DNA of 64,000 nt, taken from positions 1 through 64,000 of the forward strand of contig CAZCTW010000004.1 in the NCBI GenBank assembly GCA_964501905.1, read 5' to 3'. This document shows positions 25,591 to 34,120 of this stretch, one piece after another; the stretch's first letter is position 1; the number at the start of each line of letters is the position of its first letter. The position numbers were made by a program, and so were the translations under genes. This DNA comes from B69-G16 sp964501905 (GTDB lineage: Archaea; Thermoproteota; Thermoprotei; Thermofilales; B69-G16). Under the pieces are notes generated by a model, which did no database searches, was not told the DNA's origin, and saw nothing but the letters and a program-made list of their open reading frames with translations.

Positions 25591-26769
25591 ATGACAGTGG
25601 GCGTTATTCTAGCTGGAGGTAAGGGGACTAGGCTGAGACCCCTAACGTATTTCCGCCCTAAACCTCTAGTTCCTGTTGGAAATAAGCCCGTTATAGACTA
25701 TATTATCGAGCTCTTTATAAGAAATGGTATTACCAAAATTCTAGTCTTAGTGAATTATTTGGGAGATTCTATTAGAAATTACTTGGTTCAAAGAAATTTT
25801 CCCGAAGAAGTAGAGTTGAAAGTTCTGAGCTTAAACTCTATAGATACGGCTGACGCCGTGAGAAAAGCGAGAAACGAGATAGAGGGAGATTTCGTAGTTT
25901 CAATGGGGGATATCATAACCAATATGAACCTTTCACGTTTGATAAATTTTCACAAAAAGAGGAAGGGTATAGCTACCGTAGCTTTAAAAGAGTACGAAAA
26001 CCCCCTAGAGTATGGAGTCACGCTAATAGATAGACATGATAGGATAGTATTATTTTTGGAAAAACCGCTGAGCTACGAGCTTTACCTAACGAGCCTAGCA
26101 TACCATAAGTCTAATATCAAGTTTCTACACGGAAACCTCGTTAATACTGGAGTCTATATTTTTAGAGAAGATATCCTAGACATTATATGCGAGAACAGCC
26201 ACCTCCTAGACTGGGGAAAACACGTATTCCCTTTTCTACTCGAAAACGGCTACACAATACACGGTTGGATAATAGGCGACGCTTACTGGCTGGATATAGG
26301 AAACCCTTCTAAGTACCTTCGCAGTAATATCGATGTACTTTCAGGCTCTATACCTCTTTTGAAGCCAAGGGGAAACTATTTTCATGGCATATGGATTGAA
26401 GACGACTTTGAAATTCAACCGAACGCTAAAATAGTACCACCAGTAGCCATAGGGAAAAAAGTTACTATAGAATCTCACGCCGTAGTAGGCCCATATGCTG
26501 TTCTAGGAGACAATTGTAGAGTGGGCAGGTCGGCCGTAGTTAGAGAGAGCGTACTTTGGGAAAGCGTATCTGTAGGAGACAGTTGCAAGATACTATTTAG
26601 CGTCCTCGCCGATGAAGTTTCGCTTGAAAAGGGTGTTTCCATAATCAATTCGGTAATCGGAAAGGCGGCATTTATAGAAGAAGAAACCTTTCTAAAAGAT
26701 GCAATTATAGAACCTAAAGCTAAAATCTTGGCAAAGGAGAAACTTAAAGAGACCATTTCAATTAAATGA
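25591..26769 (+). CDS. NDP-sugar pyrophosphorylase with beta-helix domain (ManC/GlmU-like)
   Basis: 392 residues. The nucleotidyltransferase domain opens with V-G-V-I-L-A-G-G-K-G-T-R-L-R-P-L-T and P-K-P-L-V-P-V, with the metal Asp in S-M-G-D-I and W-L-D-I-G-N-P. From about residue 265 a left-handed beta-helix follows. Together with the next gene the order is that of bacterial mannose-1-phosphate guanylyltransferase/phosphomannomutase fusion proteins, here split. Likely product: GDP-mannose or a related sugar nucleotide; a bare glucose-1-phosphate specificity is also possible. ATG 25591 is used; a GTG at 25597 has better SD spacing. Confidence 0.85.
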   Translation: MTVGVILAGGKGTRLRPLTYFRPKPLVPVGNKPVIDYIIELFIRNGITKILVLVNYLGDSIRNYLVQRNFPEEVELKVLSLNSIDTADAVRKARNEIEGDFVVSMGDIITNMNLSRLINFHKKRKGIATVALKEYENPLEYGVTLIDRHDRIVLFLEKPLSYELYLTSLAYHKSNIKFLHGNLVNTGVYIFREDILDIICENSHLLDWGKHVFPFLLENGYTIHGWIIGDAYWLDIGNPSKYLRSNIDVLSGSIPLLKPRGNYFHGIWIEDDFEIQPNAKIVPPVAIGKKVTIESHAVVGPYAVLGDNCRVGRSAVVRESVLWESVSVGDSCKILFSVLADEVSLEKGVSIINSVIGKAAFIEEETFLKDAIIEPKAKILAKEKLKETISIK

Positions 26770-26834
26770 AGCAGATATTCTGGTTAAATTTCGATTTTTC
26801 AAAAACTTGACTATATATAAGTAATGGCAAAAGA

Positions 26835-26844
26835 TTTATATAAA
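26835..26844 (+). promoter_or_regulatory. TATA box of phosphohexomutase-like gene
   Basis: TTTATATAAA, about 40 bases before ATG 26878. It gives the mutase-like gene its own transcript, separate from the pyrophosphorylase gene 108 bases upstream. Confidence 0.45.
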
Positions 26845-26877
26845 ATTTAGACTGTAGATAGCACGGCTAAGCTGGGG

Positions 26878-28236
26878 ATGAAATTGTCGTCGCTACGCCT
26901 CTCGAGGGGGAGGATAGGAGGATACGTAAATACGGAATTTACCCCAGAAGTAGCCGCAGAGTTTGGCGCTGTGCTTGGAACATCTCTAGGCGAGAGATCT
27001 ATCGTTGTAACCGCTAGAGATTATTATCCTCCATCCCGCATGATTAAGAGAGCTTTTACCGCCGGACTTATGTCGACTGGCGTAACTGTAATAGATTTTC
27101 ACGCTACTACAACGCCCGAATTAGTCTACGCGATAAAGAGGTTCGGGGCTAAAGCTGGAGTTCAGTTCTCCGTGTCGAATATTGAGGAGAACTACATCAA
27201 TTTAAAAATTTTCGATTTCCATGGGATAGAATACTCAGCGGATAGGCTAGACAGTATGAGGGAAAAAGCTAGGCACGGAAAAATCATTAGAACACGGCCT
27301 GAGAGAATAGGGTGGGTTACCTACGCGGAGTATATCCACGACATTTACATAGCTTCTCTGATAAACTATATAGATGCTGACCCCATACTCAATTCTTTCA
27401 TCAGAGTAATAGCTGATCTGAACTATGGACCCACAAACATGGTCTTGCCCGAGTTACTCTCACAACTAGGCGTAGACCTAATCTCCTTAAACGCTCATAA
27501 ACCACCAGTTTTTAAAGGAGTCTACAATCTTCCAAAACCGGAATCTATAAAGAATTTATCGACGGCTGTCGAAGCGATGGGCATCGATGTCGGTGTAGCT
27601 TTTAGCGCAGATGCGAGCTCCGTGTTTATAATCGACGACAAAGGAGTACCTTTAGAGCCTGAAGAGTTGTTCGCTCTACTGGTTAAGTATTATGCGACGG
27701 GAGCGATAGTCACTACAGCTTCTTCCTCTCAGCTAGTAGAATACACCGCTGAGCAAGCCGGGCTCAGAGTATTCAAAGTCGAGTACATGCCCGATTCCGT
27801 GCCTAGAATGGTTCGCAGAAAGAGGGCATCCATGGGGGGGACTGACTGTGGCGAATACTTGTTTACCGGATTTTCTCCCTCGCCTGACGGCTTGCTAACA
27901 CTACTTAAAGTATTAGAGCTTATTGCAAAGACGGAGAAGCCTCTCTCCAAATTGAGGAAGGAGTTAAAGAAGCCGACTAAATACTCTGTCCCTGTAGAAA
28001 TGGAAGCTATTGGGGCTTATAACGCTCTCTTCAATCTGGCTAAGAATAGAGAGATAGACGATATAATAGTGACTCCGTTAGGGGCAAAGATTAAAATTGC
28101 CAATAAGTGGTTTGCAGTAAAGATACTGGACGAAAATAGGCTTGTAGTAGAGTCTGAGAAAGTGAGGAGTAAAAGCAAGCTAGCCGAGATAGGTGAGCAA
28201 ATAAAGCTTTTGATTTCTGAAAAAAGTTACGTTTAG
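26878..28236 (+). CDS. Degenerate phosphoglucomutase/phosphomannomutase family protein
   Basis: 452 residues with the four-domain phosphohexomutase layout. The phosphoserine loop is altered: F-S-V-S-N-I-E-E-N aligns with the usual T-A-S-H-N-P-P-x-x-N, keeping the Ser but losing His and both Pro. The metal loop DGDADR is replaced by S-A-D-A-S-S, so two of three Asp ligands are gone. The sugar-binding segment (G-G-T-D-C-G-E-Y) is partly kept. Relatives fused to mannose-1-phosphate guanylyltransferases are degenerate in the same places. It may be a regulatory or structural partner of the preceding pyrophosphorylase rather than an active mutase. Confidence 0.82.
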   Translation: MKLSSLRLSRGRIGGYVNTEFTPEVAAEFGAVLGTSLGERSIVVTARDYYPPSRMIKRAFTAGLMSTGVTVIDFHATTTPELVYAIKRFGAKAGVQFSVSNIEENYINLKIFDFHGIEYSADRLDSMREKARHGKIIRTRPERIGWVTYAEYIHDIYIASLINYIDADPILNSFIRVIADLNYGPTNMVLPELLSQLGVDLISLNAHKPPVFKGVYNLPKPESIKNLSTAVEAMGIDVGVAFSADASSVFIIDDKGVPLEPEELFALLVKYYATGAIVTTASSSQLVEYTAEQAGLRVFKVEYMPDSVPRMVRRKRASMGGTDCGEYLFTGFSPSPDGLLTLLKVLELIAKTEKPLSKLRKELKKPTKYSVPVEMEAIGAYNALFNLAKNREIDDIIVTPLGAKIKIANKWFAVKILDENRLVVESEKVRSKSKLAEIGEQIKLLISEKSYV

Positions 28237-28248
28237 CAGATGTAAATA

Positions 28249-28914
28249 CTATGTTAAAGTTTCGGGAATCTCTCTGCCCAAAGCCTCCAGTATTTTAGCT
28301 AGGAAGAAGGAGTCGGGGGCTGCTCCTTCGAACTCGACTTTTTCGTTTATAATTATCTTCGGAACTGAAAATACTCCGTATTTATCGGCTAGTTCGCTGA
28401 ACTCCATAGCCTCTATCATATCTCCAGTAATATTTTTGTTAAGTATAGCAAATTTGTGCGCGGTACGCACAGCTCTCGGACAGTAGGGACAAGTTGGTGT
28501 AACAAAAACCTTTATCCATACAGGCTCATCTATGCTCTTAACCGCTTCAGCTATTTTTGAATCTACTTTAGGCTTCCCGGTCGATACATCTACTATATCC
28601 TCGACTAACGCCCCAAACTCATAGCCCGCAGGTATACCGAAGAACCTAATATTATACTCCTTTTCTCCGTGAAGAAGTATCGCAGGGTACATTGGTATAT
28701 TATACTTTCTCGCTTCATCAGATCTATGATCCTTTTCGATTACCGATATTTTATCGCTTAAACCAGCTAGTGTTTTTAAAATATGTAGCGTATCTTCGCA
28801 AAACTGGCATTCTTCCTCGGTATTCCTAAAGAAGTATATCCTGACGTTACCCTCCAATTTGCTAAAAATACGCCTAATCTCCTCCAATAATTCTTCTTCG
28901 ATTTCGATTACCAC
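28249..28914 (-). CDS. Protein disulfide oxidoreductase, two thioredoxin folds (PDO)
   Basis: 221 residues with two CxxC sites, C36-Q-F-C39 and C142-P-Y-C145, one in each thioredoxin-like unit. This glutaredoxin-like PDO is typical of hyperthermophiles, where it makes or shuffles disulfides in cytoplasmic proteins. The second site, CPYC, is the usual active one. GTG start at 28914 behind GGTGGT. It is convergent with the mutase-like gene; the upstream region on the right contains the RNA candidates. Confidence 0.92.
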   Translation of the reverse strand: MVIEIEEELLEEIRRIFSKLEGNVRIYFFRNTEEECQFCEDTLHILKTLAGLSDKISVIEKDHRSDEARKYNIPMYPAILLHGEKEYNIRFFGIPAGYEFGALVEDIVDVSTGKPKVDSKIAEAVKSIDEPVWIKVFVTPTCPYCPRAVRTAHKFAILNKNITGDMIEAMEFSELADKYGVFSVPKIIINEKVEFEGAAPDSFFLAKILEALGREIPETLT

Positions 28915-29042
28915 CTATTACCACCTAAATTCCTACATTTTTCAAGTTGGTGACTAATAAATCTTAGCTGGAAAACCCGACTAATCGATATAGTTTCCAA
29001 TAGAAGCATTAAACTGAAATAAGCGCGAGAAAATCTTATAAA

Positions 29043-29103
29043 GGGGGATGAAGAGGCTGCGCCCCTGTCGTGAAGAGTGAGCGGCGCTAGGCCTCCCGAC
29101 CCC
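29043..29103 (+). ncRNA. Candidate kink-turn hairpin RNA
   Basis: On the + strand GGGG (29043-29046) pairs with CCCC (29100-29103), GAGGC (29053-29057) with GCCTC (29091-29095), and GCGCC (29059-29063) with GGCGC (29083-29087). Between the first two stems the strands read GATGAA and CCGA, giving a three-base bulge followed by tandem G-A/A-G pairs, the form of a kink-turn as bound by L7Ae. The GC-rich block stands out from its AT-rich surroundings and is in a spacer. It could be a guide sRNA or a leader element; strand and ends are uncertain. Confidence 0.33.
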
Positions 29104-29138
29104 AAAGCTTAATACAATCTTAGACCTAAAAACTGGGT

Positions 29139-29191
29139 GTGATGAGAGGAGAGACGATTGGATAAAAGATGACAGCCCCACCCTAGACTGA
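29139..29191 (+). ncRNA. Candidate C/D box small RNA
   Basis: A perfect C box GTGATGA (29139-29145), a C'-like AAGATGA (29166-29172) and a D box CTGA (29188-29191) are spaced as in archaeal C/D guides, with 15 bases between C' and D. The D' box is poor. The guide segment CAGCCCCACCCTAGA would direct 2'-O-methylation on an RNA containing its complement. It ends just before the TATA box of the next gene. No terminal stem is evident, so confidence is modest. Confidence 0.42.
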
Positions 29192-29202
29192 CTCTTAAAT
29201 AG

Positions 29203-29212
29203 GAATATAAAC
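29203..29212 (+). promoter_or_regulatory. TATA box of HerA-like ATPase gene
   Basis: GAATATAAAC lies about 35 bases before the preferred TTG start at 29244, with AGGTG at 29231-29235 as the likely SD. Confidence 0.4.
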
Positions 29213-29243
29213 GCCTGAAACTATACCTTTAGGTGTGATCTGT

Positions 29244-31688
29244 TTGAGCGGAGGGCTATACCTAGGGAGGCTAGTAGATCCGGTGAGTTTAAAAGAGCTG
29301 GAAGAGCCGTATTTCCTAGACCCCGATGACTTAACGACGCATGGAATTGTAATAGGGATGACGGGATCAGGCAAAACCGGCGCGGCGATAGTGCTTATAG
29401 AAGAGTTACTATTACACGGAGTACCGGTTATAGTCATCGACCCTAAGGGAGACGCCGTAAATATAGCGCTGAGATCTTCGAGGTACTCGCCGGAGGAGTT
29501 TACGAAATGGATCGATCCCGTCCAGGCAAAGAGGGAAGGTTTAACTCCCGAGGAGTACGCTGCTAAGTTAGCGGAGGTATGGCGTAAGGGTATAGAAAGC
29601 TATGGGCAGAGTTTGGATAAGGCTAGAGAATTAGTTGAAAACAGCGAGGTAATAATCTTAACCCCGGGAAGCGACGCGGGTATTCCTGTCTCAGTGCTTT
29701 ACGACCTTAACATGCCGGAAGGCTTGAATTGGAAAGAGCATGGAGATGTATTACTGGAAAAAATTAAAAATATAGTCTCGGCACTATTGCAGCTAGCTGG
29801 GAGAGAGGCAGACCCGCTTAAGAGCAACGAGCATATCTTAATCTCGCATATCTTAGAATATTGCTGGCGTAGAGGAGAGCTTGTAGATTTTAACAGATTG
29901 TTAGCCTACATTTTAGATCCCCCCTTCACTAGGATAGGAGTTATCGACGTAGACTTGTTTATACCCGAAAAGAATAGGAGGGATCTCGTAGTCGCCTTAA
30001 ATAGAGTTATAGCTTCACCTACTTTCAGGAACTGGATTACGGGAATACCCCTAGACTTCGACAGTCTCTTATGGACGCCCGAGGGCAAGCCAAGGGCTGT
30101 AGTTTTCTACCTAGCTCACCTAGACGAACTGCAGAGAATGTTCGCCGTGACTCTAATATTACAAAATCTCTACGGATGGATGTTTAGAAAAACCGGTTCT
30201 TCAAGACTTAGAGCGTTGCTATACTTCGACGAAGTCTACGGCTATATACCGCCTTATCCTAAAAACCCCCCGTCGAAGCACCTCCTAATGCTCCTTCTGA
30301 AACAAGCAAGAGCCTTCGGACTAGGCGTGGTTTTATCTACTCAAAACCCGGTAGACTTAGACTATAAAGCATTAACGAACGCCGGCATATGGATAATCGG
30401 CCGCCTTCAAACGGAAAACGACAAGGCTAGAGTAATGGAGGGACTTAAGCTCGCGTCCACAGTGGCCGGGGCTAGCGTGAGGGAGAAGGAAATCTCCAAG
30501 ATTATATCCTCGCTATCTAAAAGAGTTTTCCTCGTACACAACGTTCACGAGAACAGGCATTTACTGTTCAAGACGCGCTGGGCTTTATCCTTCCTACGCG
30601 GGCCTCTAACACTAACACAGATAGGAGAGCTCATGAGGGAGTTTAAAGAAGAGGCGATAATTCCTAGAGTTGATCTCAGAGCTGGGATAGAAGGTGAAGG
30701 AGGAGAATTGCTGGCTTTACCTCCCAAGATAGCGAGTTTATTCAGCAATTATTTCCTGCCAGCTCGAGAGGTAGCCGGTCTTAAGGGTGTAAAAGCCTAC
30801 TATCCGGCAGTTTTCTTCGAGGCAAAAGTTTCGATAAGCAGGAGTAGACCTCCAGTGCATCACGAGGACAGGATTATATTGTTGACCGAAGCTAAAGAGA
30901 ATTTAACTTTAGAGGATTTCGCGAAAGGTAGAGTCTTAGACTTGACAGCTAAGGATATTAACTATAAAGATTTCTGCTCCGACTGGAGGAAGGATTTTAG
31001 ATTTTTCGAACTTCCAGATTCATACTCTAGGGCGAATTTCGCGAAGAGATTAGTGAAGATGGTAAAGGATTTCATATGTACTAACTATAGAGTGTCGGTA
31101 TTTACGTATGAGGGGTTAAAGATATACTCTGAGCCCGGAGAATCCCTCTCTTCCTTTGCTGTAAAGGTTAAGAAAGTGCTTGAAGAGCTCAGAGACAAGG
31201 AATTCGAGAAGAAGAAATCGGCTTACATGAAAAAGGTGGAAAGTTTGAAAAAGAAAATACGTAGCAGAAAAGAGAAGATAGAGGTATTGAATACTGAAAT
31301 CAGTGAGCTTAAAAAACTGTTAGCCGTTAAAAGCACCGACATAGTGTTTTCTGTTTTCAGGAGACGTTCTCCAGTAACGAAATTAACTACAGCGGAGAGA
31401 ATTAGAGAGAGGATCAGAGTTAAAGAGAAACGGTTGAACCAGTTGGAGAGGGAGGTTAGAGAGTTAGAGAAAGAGCTAGAGCTCCTAGCTAGGGAAATGG
31501 AGAGAGAACTTGCCGATGTAATCGCGAAATATGAGGTAAAAATTGATAAATTCAAGAAGATAGACGTGAAGCCGGGTAAGAGAGAGGTAGAAGTCATTCT
31601 ATCGGCTATACTATGGATTCCATTACTAGTTAGAAAAGATGATTATAAACCGCTAGCCAATTTATATACGGGCCGTTTCGCTAGCTAA
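29244..31688 (+). CDS. HerA/FtsK-like P-loop ATPase with C-terminal coiled coil
   Basis: About 814 residues. Walker A G-M-T-G-S-G-K-T-G around 38-46, Walker B L-L-Y-F-D-E-V near 330, and the HerA-type S-T-Q-N-P sensor shortly after. A Glu/Lys/Arg-rich coiled coil covers roughly 640-770 and ends in a hydrophobic segment (I-L-S-A-I-L-W-I-P-L-L). HerA proteins are hexameric DNA translocases in end resection, but the NurA, Mre11 and Rad50 genes usually nearby are absent here. The coiled coil makes it unlike classical HerA; it may move DNA or protein in another setting. A GTG at 29235 would add 3 residues. Confidence 0.82.
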   Translation: MSGGLYLGRLVDPVSLKELEEPYFLDPDDLTTHGIVIGMTGSGKTGAAIVLIEELLLHGVPVIVIDPKGDAVNIALRSSRYSPEEFTKWIDPVQAKREGLTPEEYAAKLAEVWRKGIESYGQSLDKARELVENSEVIILTPGSDAGIPVSVLYDLNMPEGLNWKEHGDVLLEKIKNIVSALLQLAGREADPLKSNEHILISHILEYCWRRGELVDFNRLLAYILDPPFTRIGVIDVDLFIPEKNRRDLVVALNRVIASPTFRNWITGIPLDFDSLLWTPEGKPRAVVFYLAHLDELQRMFAVTLILQNLYGWMFRKTGSSRLRALLYFDEVYGYIPPYPKNPPSKHLLMLLLKQARAFGLGVVLSTQNPVDLDYKALTNAGIWIIGRLQTENDKARVMEGLKLASTVAGASVREKEISKIISSLSKRVFLVHNVHENRHLLFKTRWALSFLRGPLTLTQIGELMREFKEEAIIPRVDLRAGIEGEGGELLALPPKIASLFSNYFLPAREVAGLKGVKAYYPAVFFEAKVSISRSRPPVHHEDRIILLTEAKENLTLEDFAKGRVLDLTAKDINYKDFCSDWRKDFRFFELPDSYSRANFAKRLVKMVKDFICTNYRVSVFTYEGLKIYSEPGESLSSFAVKVKKVLEELRDKEFEKKKSAYMKKVESLKKKIRSRKEKIEVLNTEISELKKLLAVKSTDIVFSVFRRRSPVTKLTTAERIRERIRVKEKRLNQLEREVRELEKELELLAREMERELADVIAKYEVKIDKFKKIDVKPGKREVEVILSAILWIPLLVRKDDYKPLANLYTGRFAS

Positions 31689-31690
31689 GT

Positions 31691-32554
31691 ATGACTGACA
31701 GATACGTCGGAGTTCTATACGGGGTAGCCTCGGCACTAGCCTTTTCGCTAGCAGCCCTAATGTATAAAAAAGGTTTTTCGAAGAAACTAGATGTATTCCT
31801 AGCTAATGGATTAAGAGCTGCGCCAACTTTTCTCCTACTCCTTGTCGTCAGCACGGCAATTGGAACTGTAGGTGAACTTTGCAAGGCCGAGATTATGATT
31901 TATGCATTTTTATCGTTATTTTTCGATTTAATACTCGGAGATACATTTTTCTTTTTAGCTTTAAGAGAATCTCCCTTATCGATAGCATACCCCGTAGCCT
32001 ACTCCTTTTCGCTCTTCGCCGTTATCTTCTCCTTCTTATTCCTAAACGAGCCCATAACGGTACATCTATTGATATCCATGGCGGCCCTAGTACTAGGAGT
32101 ATACATCATATACCGCGGCTCCAATGAGGAGAGCTTTAGGCTTAAAGGGCTCTTCTACAGCTTTCTCACAGCTCTTTTCTGGGGGTCAAGCGTTATCTTT
32201 ACCAAAATGGGGCTCTACTACGCTATACCAATAAATTTAAACTTGGCGAGAACCCTAATGTTAAGTATTCTCTCGGCACCTTATGCACTATATAGGAGAG
32301 AGCAAGTTAAGAGTTTTAAAGGTTCTCTAAAATATATAGTAGCCGGGGGCTTTTTAGGGATGGGTTTAGGACCCGTACTCTTCTACTTCTCGGTAGTCAA
32401 TGTAGGCGCTTCGAGAGCTTCCGTGCTCGCCTCGAGTGCGCCCATTTTATCGCTAGTTTTAGCCTCTGCGATCCTACGCGAAAAAATACAGAGAAAACAA
32501 TTAATAGGGATAGTCCTAGTTATTCTATCGACTTACCTAATTTCAATCTCCTAA
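31691..32554 (+). CDS. EamA/DMT superfamily transporter
   Basis: 287 residues with about ten membrane helices arranged as two EamA repeats (each with a conserved Pro/Gly-rich helix, for example A-Y-P-V-A-Y-S and F-W-G-S-S-V-I-F). Drug/metabolite transporter superfamily; substrate cannot be told. It begins 2 bases after the HerA-like gene, so translational coupling is likely, although a functional link is not obvious. Confidence 0.85.
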   Translation: MTDRYVGVLYGVASALAFSLAALMYKKGFSKKLDVFLANGLRAAPTFLLLLVVSTAIGTVGELCKAEIMIYAFLSLFFDLILGDTFFFLALRESPLSIAYPVAYSFSLFAVIFSFLFLNEPITVHLLISMAALVLGVYIIYRGSNEESFRLKGLFYSFLTALFWGSSVIFTKMGLYYAIPINLNLARTLMLSILSAPYALYRREQVKSFKGSLKYIVAGGFLGMGLGPVLFYFSVVNVGASRASVLASSAPILSLVLASAILREKIQRKQLIGIVLVILSTYLISIS

Positions 32555-32583
32555 ATTTCCAGTAGCTTTATCTGGTGATGGAT

Positions 32584-33348
32584 ATGAGCGGCGTAAAAAT
32601 ATTAATAGTCGTGGGTTCTCACCGCAAATATGGAAACACGACTAAACTAGCTGAGCTAGCAGCTCAGGGAGTAAAGAATGTAGGCGCCGACCCGGTAAAG
32701 ATATACCTAGCAGATTTTGAAATAAAGCCCTGTATTGGTTGTGTAAGCGACGACCAGTTGGCGTGCAGGTACCCGTGTATTATCGAAGATGATATGCGGA
32801 AAATCTACGAGATGGTGTTGGGGTGTGAAGGGCTTATAGTGACGACGCCAATATACTGGTACGCCCCAAACGGACTGGTAAAGAATTTCATTGACAGGCT
32901 AACTGTTTTCGAAAATATGATCTATGTGACTGGAAGGAGTTGGGTTGAGGGTAAGGTTGCTGGCGTTATAGCAGTTGGGAACGATAGTGGAAGCATACAA
33001 GTTATAGCGAATCTTCAGGCTACTTTAAATTCGATGGGTTTTGCCATACCTCCATGGGCTCTAGCCTATTATCACAAGATGGGCGATGTATTAGAGGACG
33101 ACAATGCATGTATGGACGCTTATAACGTTGGAAGGGTAGTAGCTTTAATGGCTAAGATGTTAAAAGAAAATCGTATAGAGGAGTGGTATGAGAATGCTCC
33201 CGAAGCTGTTAGAAAGGCTAAGGAGAGAGCTAGGCTTGAAATTAAAAAATATGAAGGCGAGTTGACCGAGAGATTAGCTAAATTTAAGCGTTTTAAAGAA
33301 ACTTTCCTTTCTTCAAGTAATAAAGGAGTAAGGCCGAAAGAGTCTTAG
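32584..33348 (+). CDS. NAD(P)H-dependent FMN reductase / iron-sulfur flavoprotein-like
   Basis: About 254 residues with a flavodoxin-like fold. G-S-H-R-K-Y-G-N-T-T-K binds FMN phosphate, and P-I-Y-W-Y-A-P-N-G is the flavin-ring loop. C-I-G-C ... A-C-R-Y-P-C makes a compact Cys motif like that of archaeal iron-sulfur flavoproteins, possibly holding a [4Fe-4S] cluster. A basic helical tail follows. Start ATG 32584 lies behind GGTGAT. The 3' end overlaps the convergent Nudix gene by 56 bases. Confidence 0.83.
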   Translation: MSGVKILIVVGSHRKYGNTTKLAELAAQGVKNVGADPVKIYLADFEIKPCIGCVSDDQLACRYPCIIEDDMRKIYEMVLGCEGLIVTTPIYWYAPNGLVKNFIDRLTVFENMIYVTGRSWVEGKVAGVIAVGNDSGSIQVIANLQATLNSMGFAIPPWALAYYHKMGDVLEDDNACMDAYNVGRVVALMAKMLKENRIEEWYENAPEAVRKAKERARLEIKKYEGELTERLAKFKRFKETFLSSSNKGVRPKES

Positions 33349-33817
33349 CATCTCTTATACTACCATGTTTAATTAATTCGAGAAGTTCATCTTCCTTAAG
33401 CTCTAAAATTTCTATTTCTTCGTCGATTTCAGGAGATTCCTTGCCGGGAATGAGGTCTTCGGCTAGAAAAGCGTGCAGTACTTCGCTGGTATAGCCAGGG
33501 GAGGCATAAAAGCTGCCCAGAGGCTTCAGTTTTCCAGCTTTATACCCGGTCTCTTCTTCTAATTCTCTTTTAGCGCAAGTAACAGGATCCTCTCCCTCTT
33601 CTATAGTCCCAGCGGGCAGTTCTAAAATACTGCCCCTCACCGCAGGCCTATACTGTTTAATCATTATGATTTTCCCATTTTTTACCGGTAAAATGACGAC
33701 TGCGCCTGGATGTTCTACTATCTCAGCCGTGTATACTCCCTTCTTCCCAATGATTTCCTCAACTACGACCGAGATTTTCTTACCTTTAAAAACCACTTTT
33801 CTCTCTTTAACTGCCAC
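33293..33817 (-). CDS. ADP-ribose pyrophosphatase-type Nudix hydrolase
   Basis: 174 residues with a full Nudix box (G-T-I-E-E-G-E-D-P ... R-E-L-E-E-E-T-G-Y). L-E-L-P-A-G just before the box and G-S-F-Y-A-S-P-G-Y-T-S-E after it are hallmarks of the ADP-ribose pyrophosphatase group (Pro about 16 residues after the box). It clears ADP-ribose to AMP and ribose 5-phosphate. The long 56-base tail overlap with the flavoprotein gene is real: both frames are needed for complete domains. Confidence 0.9.
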   Translation of the reverse strand: MAVKERKVVFKGKKISVVVEEIIGKKGVYTAEIVEHPGAVVILPVKNGKIIMIKQYRPAVRGSILELPAGTIEEGEDPVTCAKRELEEETGYKAGKLKPLGSFYASPGYTSEVLHAFLAEDLIPGKESPEIDEEIEILELKEDELLELIKHGSIRDAKTLSALLLYYLKKGKFL

Positions 33818-33868
33818 ATACTACCTAGAAACTCGGATGGTAAAAAAGATGTTGCATTTAAACGTCTG

Positions 33869-34120
33869 CTATTCCTCTACCTCTATTATCCAGACGCGTT
33901 TACCGTCTCGCTCTACCCTTCTGACAGGAACTCCGTATTTTAAGCTAAGCTCTAGCATCTTAAACATCTCGAGATCTTCAGTTCGCTTTTTTGCTGATTT
34001 TAAGAGAAGCTTCTCTGCCTTTACTATTTCCTTAGCTTTCCTGGCTAAGAGCGAGACTTCGCGTTTCTCCTCGCTTCTAGCTGATACCTTTAGAGCTATT
34101 TTCTTCAAAATGTTAATCAT
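33869..34120 (-). CDS. Small helical cytoplasmic protein closing the pilus operon
   Basis: 83 residues, strongly basic and helical (runs of Lys, Arg and Ala) with a short strand-like end V-W-I-I-E-V-E-E. ATG 34120 lies 5 bases after GGTGGT and overlaps the stop of the upstream pilin-like gene, so translation is coupled. It has no membrane segment, unlike the rest of the operon, and could be an assembly factor or regulator. Family not recognised. Confidence 0.55.
   Translation of the reverse strand: MINILKKIALKVSARSEEKREVSLLARKAKEIVKAEKLLLKSAKKRTEDLEMFKMLELSLKYGVPVRRVERDGKRVWIIEVEE

Noticed and set aside
25370..25622. Two open frames of about 70 codons in the spacer before the pyrophosphorylase gene
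   Set aside because: No SD, no motif, mutual overlap and overlap with the next start; likely chance.
31223..31597. 124-codon minus-strand frame
   Set aside because: It is the Ser/Leu-rich shadow of the Glu/Lys-rich coiled coil of the HerA-like gene.
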